DNA from: Hydractinia symbiolongicarpus
Lineage: Eukaryota > Cnidaria > Hydrozoa > Anthoathecata > Hydractiniidae
NCBI RefSeq assembly: GCF_029227915.1
Contig: NC_079875.1
Location: forward strand, 2,542,001-2,606,000
Direction: 5' to 3'
Length of the DNA stretch: 64,000 nucleotides
The translations under genes and the position numbers were made by a program. Positions within the stretch are counted from its first letter, which is position 1; every line of letters begins with the position of its first letter. A model generated the notes under the pieces. It did no database searches, was not told the DNA's origin, and saw only the letters and a program-made list of their open reading frames with translations. Shown piece after piece: positions 26,163 to 38,330 of this stretch.

Positions 26163-27492
26163 TCACAGTCCAAAGTTAGTTCAATTAAGTCCCACAGCCA
26201 ATCGTTTTACTGTTAAAAGCGATGCAACCTATTAATATGAGAAAAATATCGCTAAATACATGTTGGTACGAATATGTGACCCAACCGTTGTAACTCAAAC
26301 GGACTGACATCAATTTAAAGTCAGTGAAATGTAGTATTTGAAACTCTCTCTATTTCTTCAGCTCGCGCTAACGGCTAGGATTGGTCCCACAATTAAAAAG
26401 TGACTTTTTTATCTTAATTTTTATATGAAGCGCTGCCACAGCGTCCAGTGTAATCGCTGAGTTCCGGCAATCAGGTCAAATTAAGAAGAATGTTATTTCT
26501 TGGAGTCCGATTGTCTCACTTTCACAATTATGAGGTCACAGCATGAAATCAGTGCAAAGAAGTCCCATAGTCAATCGTTTCATTGTTAAAAGCGATACAA
26601 CCTAGTAATACCGGAGAAGATATCACGAAATACATGTTGGTACGAATATGTGACTCAACCGTTGTAACTCAATTGGATTAATACTGTTAGAAAGTCAGTG
26701 AAATGTAGTTTTTAAAACTGTCTCTACTTCTTCAGCGCGCGATAACGGCTAGGATTGGTCCCGCAGTAAAGAATGACTTATTTATCTAAATTTTTAAATG
26801 AAGCGCTACCACAGCGCCCAGTGTAATCGCTGAGTTCCGGCAATCACGTGAAATTAAGAAGAATATTTTTTCTTTGAGTCCAATTGTCTCATTTATCACA
26901 TTTATCAGGTCACAGTCCAAAGTTAGTTAAATTAAGTCCCACAGCCAATCGTTTTACTGTTAAAAGCGATGCAACCTATTAATATGAGAAAAATATCGCT
27001 AAATACATGTTGGTACGAATATGTGACCCAACCGTTGTAACTCAAACGGACTGACATCAATTTAAAGTCAGTGAAATGTAGTATTTGAAACTCTCTCTAT
27101 TTCTTCAGCTCGCGCTAACGGCTAGGATTGGTCCCACAATTAAAAAGTGACTTTTTTATCTTAATTTTTATATGAAGCGCTGCCACAGCGTCCAGTGTAA
27201 TCGCTGAGTTCCGGCAATCAGGTCAAATTAAGAAGAATGTTATTTCTTGGAGTCCGATTGTCTCACTTTTACAATTATAAGGTCACAGCATGAAATCAGT
27301 TAAATGAAGTCCCACAGTCAATCGTTTCATTGTTAAAAGCGATACAACCTAGTAATACCGGAGAAGATATCACGAAATACATGTTGGTACGAATATGTGA
27401 CTCAACCGTTGTAACTCAATTGGATTAATACTGTTAGAAAGTCAGTGAAATGTAGTTTTTAAAACTGTCTCTACTTCTTCAGCGCGAGATAA
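25999..27492 (+). repeat. Dimer repeat, two copies of a 747-bp two-monomer unit
   Basis: Unit starts 25999, 26372, 26746 and 27119 give a 747-bp spacing (25999 to 26746, 26372 to 27119). The marker TTATATGAAGCGC, a change from the usual TTAAATGAAG, occurs at 26421 and 27168 and nowhere else I saw. CCCACAATTAAAAAG is likewise shared. The copies differ around 26530-26570 versus 27280-27315 (AGTGCAAAG against AGTTAAATG). Confidence 0.83.
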
Positions 27493-30400
27493 CGGTTAGG
27501 ATTGGTCCCACAGTAAGAAATGACTTATTAATCAAAATTTTTAAATGAAGCACTACCACAGCGTCCAGTGTAATCGCTGAGTTCCGGCAATCAGGTCAAA
27601 TTAAGAAGAATGTTGTTTCTTGGAGTCCAATTTTCTCATTTATTACATTTATCAGGTCACAGTCCAAAGTTAGTTCAATTAAGTCCCACAGTCAATCGTT
27701 TCATTGTTAAAAGCGATGCAACCTATTAATACCAGAAAAATATCGCTAAATACATGTTGGTACGAATATGTGACCCAACCATTGAAACTCAAACGGACTT
27801 ACACCGTTAGAAAATCAATGAAATGTAGTTTTTGAAACTGTCGCTATTCCTTCAGCGCGCGATAACAGCTAGGATTGGTCCCACGGTAAAGAATGACTTA
27901 TTTATCTGAATTTTTAAATGAAGCGCTGCCACAGCGCCCAGTGTAATCGCTGAGTTCCGGCAAACATGTCAAATTAAGATGAATGTTTTTTCTTGGAATT
28001 CACTTGTCTCATTTATCACATGTATCATGTCACAGTCCAAAGTTAGTTCAATTAAGTCCCACATTCAATCGTTTCACTGTTAAAAGCGATGCAACCAAGT
28101 AATAACAGATAAATATCGCTAAATACATGTTTGTACGAATATGAGACGAATATATTTAAAACTGTCTTTATTTCTTCACCGCGCGCTAACGGCTAGGATT
28201 AATCCCACAGTTAAAAAGTGACTTTTTTATCTTAATTTTTAAATGAAGCGCTACCACAGCGCCCGGTGTAATCGCTGAGTTGCGGCAATCATGTCAAATG
28301 AAGAAGAATGTTATTTCTTGGAGTCCAATTGTCTCACTTTCACATTTAAAAAGGTCACAGTCCAAAATCAGTTCAATTAAGTCCCACAGTCAATCGTTTT
28401 GCTGTTAAAAGCGATACAACCTAGTAACACCGGAAAGATATCACGAAATACATGTTGGTAAGAATATGTGACTCAACCGTTGTAACTCAAACGGATTGAA
28501 ACTGTTAGAAAGTCAATGAAATGTACTTTTTGAAACTGTCTCTATTCCTTCAGCGCGGGATAACGGCTAGGATTGGTCCCACAGTAAAAAAAGGCTTACT
28601 TTTCAAAATTTTTAAATGAAGCGCTACCACAGCGCCCGGTGTAATCGCTGAGTTCCGGCAATCACGTCAAATTAAGAAGAATGTTATTTCTTGGAGTCCA
28701 ATTGTCTCATTTATCACATTTATCAGGTCACAGTCCAAAGTTAGTTCAATTAAGTTCCACAGCCAATCGTTTCACTGTTAAAAGCGATGCAACCTATTAT
28801 TATGAGAAAAATATCGCTAAATACATGTTGGTACGAATATGTGACCCAACCGTTGTAACTCAAACGGACTGACATCAATTGAAAGTCAGTGAAATGTACT
28901 ATTTGAAGCTCTCTCTATTTCTTCAGCTCGCGCTAACGGCTTGGATTGGTCCCACAGTTAAAAAGTGACTTTTTTGTCTTAATTTTTAAATGAAGCGCTA
29001 CCACAGCGCCCAGTGTAATCGCTGAGTTACGGCAAACATGTCAAATTAAGAAGAATGTTATTTCTTGGAGTCCAATTTTCTCATTTATGACATTTATCAG
29101 GTCACAGTCCAAAGTTAGTTCAATTAAGTCCCACAGTAAATCGTGTCATTGTTAAAAGCGATGCAGCCTAGTAATACCAGAAAAACATTGCTAAATACAT
29201 GTTGGTACGAATATGTGACTCAACCGTTGTAACTCAATCGGATTAATACTGTTAGAAAGTCAGTGAAATGTAGTTTTTGAAACTGTCTCTACTTCTTCAG
29301 CGCGCGATAACGGCTAGAATTGGTCCCACAGTAAAAAATGACTTATTAATGAAAATTTGTAAATGAAGCACTACCACAGCGTCCAGTGTAATCGCTGAGT
29401 TCCGGCAATCAGGTCAAATTAAGAAGAATGTTATTTCTTGGAGTCCAATTGTCTCATTTATCACATTTATCAGGTCACAGTCCAACGTTAGTTCAATTAA
29501 GTCCCACAGTCAATCGTGTCATTGTTAAAAGCGATGCAGCGTAGTAATACCAGAAAAATATCGCTAAATACATGTTGGTACGAATATGTGACCAAGCCGT
29601 TGTAACTCAAACGAACTAACACCGTTAGAAAGTCAATGAAATGTACTTTTTGAAACTGTCGCTAATTCTTCAGCGCGAGATAACGGATAGGATTGGTCCC
29701 ACAGTAAAAAATGACTTATTAATCAAAATTTTTAAATGAAGCACTACCACAGCGTCCAGTGTAATCGCTGAGTTCTGGCAATCAGGTCAAATTAAGAAGA
29801 ATGTTATTTCTTGGAGTCCAATTTCCTCATTTATCACATTTATCAGGTCACTGTCCAAAGTTAGTTTAATTAAGTCCCACAGTCAATCGTTTCATTGTTA
29901 ATAGCGATGCAGCCTAGTAATACCAGAAAAATATCGCTAAATACATGTTGGTAGGAATATGTGACCCAACCGTTGTAACTCAAACAAACTGACACCGTTA
30001 GAAAGTCAATGAAAGGTACTTTGTGAAACTTTCGTTAATTCTTCAGCGCGCGATAACGGCTAGGATTGGTCCCACGGTAAAAAATGACTTATTTATCTAA
30101 ATTTTTAAATGAAGCGCTACCACAGCGCCCAGTGTAATCGCTGAGTTCCGGCAATCACGTCAAATTAAGAAGAATGCTATTTCTTGGAGTCCAATTGTCT
30201 CATTTATCACATTTATCAGGTCACAGTCCAAAGTTAGTTCAATTAAGTCCCACAGCCAATCGTTTTACTGTTAAAAGCGATGCAACCTATTAATATGAGA
30301 AAAATATCGCTAAATACATGTTGGTACGAATATGTGACCCAACCGTTGTAACTCAAACGGACTGACATCAATTGAAAGTCAGTGAAATGTAGTATTTGAA

Positions 30401-33400
30401 ACTCTCTCTATTTCTTCAGCTCGCGCTAACGGCTAGGATTGGTCCCACAGTTAAAAACTGACTTTTTTATCTTAATTTTTAAATGAAGCGCTGCCACAGC
30501 GCCCAGTGTAATCGCTGAGTTACGGCAAACATGTCAAATTAAGAAGAATGTTATTTCTTGGAGTCCGATTGTCTCACTTTCACAATTATAAGGTCACAGC
30601 ATGAAATCAGTTCAAAGAAGTCCCACAGTCAATCGTTTCATTGTTAAAAGCGATACAACCTAGAAATACCGGAGAAGATATCACGAAATACATGTTGGTA
30701 CGAATATGTGACTCAACCGTTGTAACTCAATTGGATTAATACTGTTAGAAAGTCAGTGAAATGTAGTTTTTGAAACTGTCTCTACTTCTTCTGCGCGCGA
30801 TAACGGCTAGGATTGGTCCCGCAGTAAAGAATGACTTATTTATCTAAATTTTTAAATAAAGCGCTACCACAGCGCCCAGTGTAATCGCTGAGTTCCGGCA
30901 ATCACGTGAAATTAAGAAGAATATTTTTTCTTGGAGTCCAATTGTCTCATTTATCACATTTATCAGGTCACAGTCCAAAGTTAGTTCAATTAAGTCCCAC
31001 AGTCAATCGTGTCATTGTTAAAAGCGATGCAGCCTAGTAATACCAGAAAAACATCGCTAAATACACGTTGGTACGAATATGTGACCCAACCGTTGTAACT
31101 CAAACGAACTGACACCGTTAGAAAGTCAATGAAATGTACTTTTTGAAACTGTCGCTAATTCTTCAGCGCGAGATAACGGTTAGGATTGGTCCCACAGTAA
31201 AAAATGACTTATTAATCAAAAATTTTAAATGAAGCACTACCACAGCGTCCAGTGTAATCGCTGAGTTCCGGCAATCAGGTCAAATTAAGAAGAATGTTGT
31301 TTCTTGGAGTCCAATTTTCTCATTTATTACATTTATCAGGTCACAGTTCAAAGTTAGTTCAATTAAGTCCCACAGTCAATCGTTTCATTGTTAAAAGCGA
31401 TGCAACCTAGTAATACCAGAAAAATATCGCTAAATACATGTTTGTACGAATATGTGACCCAACCATTGAAACTCAAACGGACTTACACCGTTAGAAAATC
31501 AATGAAATGTAGTTTTTGAAACTGTCGCTATTCCTTCAGCGCGCGATAACAGCTAGGATTGGTCCCACGGTAAAGAATGACTTATTTATCTGAATTTTTA
31601 AATGAAGCGCTGCCACAGCGCCCAGTGTAATCGCTGAGTTCCGGCAAACATGTCAAATTAAGATGAATGTTTTTTCTTGGAATTCAATTGTCTCATTTAT
31701 CACATGTATCAGGTCACAGTCCAAAGTTAGTTCAATTAAGTCCCACATTCAATCGTTTCACTGTTAAAAGCGATGCAACCTAGTAATAACAGATAAATAT
31801 CGCTAAATACATGTTTGTACGAATATGAGACGAATATATTTAAAACTGTCTTTATTTCTTCACCGCGCGCTAACGGCTAGGATTGGTCCCACAGTTAAAA
31901 AGTGACTTTTTTATTTTAATTTTTAAATGAAGCTCTACCACAGCGCCCGGTGTAATCGCTGAGTTGCGGCAATCATGTCAAATGAAGAAGAATGTTATTT
32001 CTTGGAGTCCAATTGTCTCACTTTCACATTTAAAAAGGTCACAGTCCAAAATCAGTTCAATTAAGTCCCACAGTCAATCGTTTTGCTGTTAAAAGCGATA
32101 CAACCTAGTAACACCGGAAAAATATCACGAAATACATGTTGGTAAGAATATGTGACACAACCGTTGTAACTCAAACGGATTGAAACTGTTAGTAAGTCAA
32201 TGAAATGTACTTTTTGAAACTGTCTCTATTCCTTCAGCGTGGGATAACGGCTAGGATTGGTCCCACAGTAAAAAATGACTTACTTATCTAAATTTTTAAA
32301 TGAAGCGTTGCCATAGCGCTTAGTGTAATCGCTCAGTTCCGGCAATCATGTCAAATTAAAAAGAATGTTATTTCTTGAAGTCCAATTGTCTCACGTATAA
32401 CATTTATAAGGAGACACAGTCCAAAATCAGTTCTATTTAGTCCCATAGTCAATCGTTTCACTGTTAAAAGCGATGCAACCTATTAATATGAGAAAAATAT
32501 CGCTAAATACATGTTGGTACGAATATGTGACGCAACCGTTGTAACTGAAGCGGATTGATACCGTTAGAAAGTCAATGAAATGTGGTTTTTGAAACTGTCG
32601 CTATTTCTTCAGCGCGCGATAACGGCTAGGATTGGTCCCACAGTAAAAATAACTTACTTATCAAAATTTTTCAATGAAGCGCTACCACAGCGCCCGGTGT
32701 AATCGCTGAGTTCCGGCAATCACGTCAAATTAAAAAGAATGTTATTTCTTGGAGTCCAATTGTCTCATTTATCACATTTATCAGGTCACAGTCCAAAGTT
32801 AGTTCAATTAAGTCCCATAGCCAATCGTTTTACTGTTAAAAGCGATGCAACCTATTAATATGAGAAAAATATCGCTAAATACATGTTGGTACGAATATGT
32901 GACCCAACCGTTGTAACTCAAACGGACTGACATCAATTGAAAATCAGTGAAATGTAGTATTTGAAACTCTCTCTATTTCTTCAGCTCGCGCTAACGGCTA
33001 GGATTGGTCCCACAGTTAAAAAGTGACTTTTTTATCTTAATTTTTAAATGAAGCGCTGCCACAGCGCCCAGTGTAATCGCTGAGTTACGGCAAACATGTC
33101 AAATTAAGAAGAATGTTATTTCTTGGAGTCCGATTGTCTCACTTTTACAATTATAAGGTCACAGCATGAAATCAGTTCAAAGAAGTCCCACAGTCAATCG
33201 TTTCATTGTTAAAAGCGATACAACCTAGAAATACCGGAGAAGATATCACGAAATACATGTTGGTACGAATATGTGACTCAACCGTTGTAACTCAATTGGA
33301 TTAATACTGTTAGAAAGTCAATGAAATGTACTTTTTGAAACTGTCGCTAATTCTTCACCGCGCGCTAACGGCTAGGATTGGTCCCACAGTTAAAAAGTGA

Positions 33401-35184
33401 CTTTTTTATCTTAATTTTTAAATGAAGCGCTACCACAGCGCCCGGTGTAATCGCTGAGTTGCGGCAATCATGTCAAATGAAGAAGAATGTTGTTTCTTAG
33501 AGTCCAATTGTCTCACTTTCACATTTAAAAAGGTCACAGTCCAAAATCAGTTCAATTAAGTCCCACAGTCAATCGTTTTGCTGTTAAAAGCGATACAACC
33601 TAGTAACACCGGAAAGATATCACGAAATACATGTTGGTAAGAATATGTGACTCAACCGTTGTAACTCAAACGGATTGAAACTGTTAGAAAGTCAATGAAA
33701 TGTACTTTTTGAAACTGTCTCTATTCCTTCAGCGTGGAATAACGGCTAGGATTGGTCCCACAGTAAAAAATGACTTACTTATCTAAATTTTTAAATGAAG
33801 CGTTGCCATAGCGCTTAGTGTAATCGCTCAGTTCCGGCAATCATGTCAAATTAAAAAGAATGTTATTTCTTAAAGTCCAATTGTCTCACGTATAACATTT
33901 ATAAGGTCACAGTCCAAAATCAGTTCTATTTAGTCCCATAGTCAATCGTTTCACTGTTAAAAGCGATGCAACCTAATAATATGAGAAAAATATCGCTAAA
34001 TACATGTTGGTACGAATATGTGACGCAACCGTTGTAACTGAAGCGGATTGATACCGTTAAAAAGTCAATGAAATGTGGTTTTTGAAACTGTCGCTATTTC
34101 TTCAGCGCGCGATAACGGCTAGGATTGGTCCCACAGTAAAAATGACTTACTTATCAAAATTTTTAAATAAAGCGCTACCACAGCGCCCGGTGTAATCGCT
34201 GAGTTCCGGCAATCACGTCAAATTAAAAAGATTGTTATTTCTTGGAGTCCAATTGTCTCATTTATCACATTTATCAGGTCACAGTCCAAAGTTAGTTCAA
34301 TTAAGTCCCACAACCAATCGTTTTACTGTTAAAAGCGATGCAACCTAGCAATAACAGATAAATATCGCTAAATACATGTTTGTACGAATATGTGACGATT
34401 ATATTTAAAACTGTCTCTATTCCTTCACCGCGGGATAACGGCTAGGATTGGTCCCACAGTAAAAAATGACTTACTCATCTATATTTTTAAATGAAGCGCT
34501 GCCATAGCGCCCAGTGTAATCGCTCAGTTCCGGCAATCATGTCAAATTAAAAAGAATGTTATTTCTTGAAGTCCAATTGTGTCACGTATAACATTTATAA
34601 GGTCACCGTCCAAAATCAGTTCTATTTAGTCCCATAGTCAATCGTTTCACTGTTAAAAGCGATGCAACCTATTAATATGAGAAAAATATCGCTAAATACA
34701 TGTTGGTACGAATATGTGACGCAACCGTTGTAACTGAAGCGGATTGATACCGTTAGAAAGTCAATGAAATGTGGTTTTTGAAACTGTCGCTATTTTTTCA
34801 GCGCGCAATAACGGCTAGGATTGGTCCCACAGTAAAAAATGACATATTTATCTAAATTTTTAAATGAAGCGCTACCAGAGCGCCCAGTGTAATCGCTCAG
34901 TTCCGGCAATCATGTCAAATTAAAAAGAATGTTATTTCTTGGATTGCAGTTGTCTCACTTATAACATTTATAAAGTCACAGTTCAAAATCAGTTCAATTT
35001 AGTCCCACAGTCAATCATTTCACTGTTAAAAGCGATGCAACTTATTAATATGAGAAAAATATCGCTAAATACATGTTGTTACGAATATGTGACGCAACCG
35101 TTTTAACTGAAGCGAATTGATACCGTTAGAAAGTCAATGAAATGTGGTTTTTGAAGCTGTGGCTATTTCTTCAGCGCGCGATAA
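27493..35184 (+). repeat. Middle block: mixed monomers reusing blocks from the left
   Basis: Unit starts: 27493, 27866s, 28190, 28564, 28937, 29311, 29684, 30057, 30430, 30804, 31177, 31550s, 31874, 32248, 32623, 32995, 33369, 33743, 34116s, 34439, 34812. No single higher-order period spans the block. It is a mosaic: 28190-28937 resembles 13189-13936 (offset ~15,001), 30430-31873 resembles 8114-9556, and 33340-34330 resembles 43680-45040. Minor irregularities include a GGAGACACAG insertion at 32410 (375-bp unit) and AATCCCACAG replacing GGTCCCACAG at 28201. Confidence 0.85.
30430..31873 (+). repeat. Recurring four-monomer block
   Basis: The ordered set of monomer types CTCGCG, CGCAGTAAAG, CGGTTAGG and CAGCTAGG, ending in a short unit, occupies 30430-31873. 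It is also found at 8114-9556, 11745-13188, 21991-23434 and 24555-25998. Truncated forms are at 16819-17938 and 27119-28189. It is the most widely shared module of the left half and sits inside HOR-A and HOR-B alike, so it predates both. Type order is kept while individual bases differ. Confidence 0.8.
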
Positions 35185-35596
35185 CGGCTAGGATTGGTCC
35201 CACAGTAAAGAATGACTTACTTATCTAAACTTTTAAATGAAGCGCTGAAGAATGACTTATTAATCAAAATTTTTAAATGAAGCACTACCACAGCGTCCAG
35301 TGTAATCGCTGAGTTCCGGCAATCAGGTCAAATTAAGAAGAATGTTTTTTTTGGAGTCCAATTTTCTCATTTATCACATTTATCAGGTCACAGTCCAAAG
35401 TTAGTTCAATTAAGTCCCACAGTCAATCGTTTCATTGTTAAAAGCGATGCAACCTAGTAATACCAGAGAAATATCGCTAAATACATGTTGGTACGAATAT
35501 GTGACCCAACCATTGAAACTCAAACGGACTTACACCGTTAGAAAATCAATGAAATGTAGTTTTTGAAACTGTCGCTATTCCTTCAGCGCGCGATAA
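35185..35596 (+). repeat. Chimeric 412-bp monomer at the HOR-C left boundary
   Basis: The unit starts normally, reaches TTTTAAATGAAGCGCTGAAG at about 35230-35250, and then restarts an earlier part of the monomer (AATGACTTATTAATC, then TTTTTAAATGAAGCACTACC). About 40 bp are thus present twice and the unit is 412 bp long. Text right of ~35248 matches 47407 onward at exactly +12,159, whereas text to the left does not. The junction is therefore an out-of-register join that brought in the HOR-C segment. Confidence 0.9.
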
Positions 35597-38330
35597 CGGA
35601 TAGGATTGGTCCCACGGTAAAGAATGACTTATTTATCTGAATTTTTAAATGTAGCGCTGCCACAGCGCCCAGTGTAATCGCTGAGTTCCGGCAATCATGT
35701 CAAATTAAGATGAATGTTTTTTCTTGGAATTCAATTGTCTCATTTATCACATGTATCAGGTCACAGTCCAAAGTTAGTTCAATTAAGTCCCACATTCAAT
35801 CGTTTCACTGTTAAAAGCGATGCAACCTAGTAATAACAGATAAATATCGCTAAATACATGTTGGTAAGAATATGTGACTCAACCGTTGTAACTCAAACGG
35901 ATTGAAACTGTTAGAAAGTGAATGAAATGTACTTTTTGAAACTGTCTCTATTCCTTCAGCGCGGGATAACGGCTAGGATTGGTCCCACAGTAAAAAATGA
36001 CTTACTTATCTAAATTTGTAAATGAAGCGCTGCCATAGCGCCCAGTGTAATCGCTCAGTTCCGGCAATCATGTCAAATTAAAAAGAATGTTATTTCTTGA
36101 AGTCCAATTGTTTTACGTATAACATTTATAAGGTCACAGTCCAAAATCAGTTCTATTTAGTCCCATAGTCAATCGTTTCACTGTTAAAAGCGATGCAACC
36201 TATTAATATGACAAAAATATCGCTAAATACATGTTGGTACGAATATGTGACGCAACCGTTGTAACTGAAGCGGATTGATACCGTTATAGAGTCAATGAAA
36301 TGTGTTTTTTGAAACTGTCGCTATTTCTTCAGCGCGCGATAACGGCTAGGATTGGTTCCACGGTAAAGAATGACTTACTTTTCAAAATTTTTAAATGAAG
36401 CGCTACCACAGCGCCCGGTGTAATCGCTGAGTTCCGGCAATCACGTCAAATTAAGAAAAATGTTATTTCTTGGAGTCCAATTGTCTCATTTATCACATTT
36501 ATCAGGTCACAGTCCAAAGTTAGTTCAATTAAATCCCACAGCCAATCGTTTCACTGTTAAAAGCGATGCAACGTATTAATATGAAAAAAATATCGCTAAA
36601 TACATGTTGGTACGAATATGTGACCCAACCGTTGTTACTCAAACGGACTGACATCAATTGAAAGTCAGTGAAATGTAGTATTTGAAACTCTCTCTATTTC
36701 TTCAGCTCGCGCTAACGGCTAGGATTTGTCCCACAGTTAAAAATGACTTATTAATCAAAATTTTTAAATGAAGCGCTGCCACAGCGCCTAGTGTAATCGC
36801 TGAGTTCCGGCAATCATGTCAAATTAAGATGAATGTTTTTTCTTGGAATTCAATTGTCTCATTTATCACATGTATCAGGTCACAGTCCAAAGTTAGTTCA
36901 ATTAAGTCCCACATTCAATCGTTTCACTGTTAAAAGCGATGCAACCTAGTAATAACAGATAAAATCGCTAAATACATGTTTGTACGAATATGTGACGAAT
37001 ATATTTAAAACTGTCTCTATTTCTTCACCGCGCGCTAACGGCTAGGATTGGTCCCACAGTTAAAAAGTGACTTTTTTATCTTAATTTTTAAATGAAGCTC
37101 TACCACAGCGCCCGGTGTAATCGCTGAGTTGCGGCAATCATGTCAAATTAAGAAGAATGTTATTTCTTGGAGTCCAATTGTCTCACTTTCAAATTTATAA
37201 GGTCACAGTCCAAAATCAGTTCAATTAAGTCCCACAGTCAATCGTTTTGCTGTTATAAGCGATACAACCTAGTAACACCGGAAAGATATCACGAAATACA
37301 TGTTGGTAAGAATATGTGACTCAACCGTTGTAACTCAAACGGATTGAAACTGTTAGAAAGTCAATGAAATGTACTTTTTGAAACTGTCTCTATTCCTTCA
37401 GCGCGGGATAACGGCCAGGATTGCTCCCACAGTAAAAAATGACTTACTTATCTAAATTTTTAAATGAAGCGCTGCCATGGCGCCCGGTGTAATCGCTCAG
37501 TTCCGGCAATCATGTCAAATTAAAAAGAATGTTATTTCTTGAAGTCCAATTGTCTCACGTATAACATTTATAAGGTCACAGTCCAAAATCAGTTCTATTT
37601 AGTCCCATAGTCAATCGTTTCACTGTTAAAAGCGATGCAACCTATTAATATGAGAAAAATATCGCTAAATACATGTTGGTACGAATATGTGACGCAACCG
37701 TTGTAACTGAAGCGGATTGATACCGTTAGAAAGTCAATGAAATGTGGTTTTTGAAACTGTCGCTATTTCTTCAGCGCGCGATAACGGCTAGGATTGGTCC
37801 CACAGTAAAGAATGACTTACTTATCAAAATTTTTAAATGAAGCGCTACCACAGCGCCCGGTGTAATCGCTGAGTTCCGGCTATTACGTCAAATTAAGAAG
37901 AATGTTATTTCGTGGAGTACAATTATCTCATTTATCACATTTATCAGGTCACAGTCCAAAGTTAGTTCAATTAAGTCCCACAGCCAATCGTTTTACTGTT
38001 AAAAGCGATGCAACCTAGTAATAACAGATAAATATCGCTAAATACATGTTTGTACGAATATGTGACTCAACCGTTGTAGCTCAATTGGATTAATACTGTT
38101 AGAAAGTCAGTGAAATGTAGTATTTGAAACTCTCTCTATTTCTTCAGCTCGCGCTAACGGCTAGGATTGGTCCCACAGTTAAAAAGTGACTTTTTTGTCT
38201 TAATTTTTAAATGAAGCGCTACCACAGCGCCCAGTGTAATCGCTGAGTTACGGCAAACATGTCAAATTAAGAAGAATGTTATTTCTTGGAGTCCAATTGT
38301 CTCACTTTCACATTTATAAGGTCACAGTCC

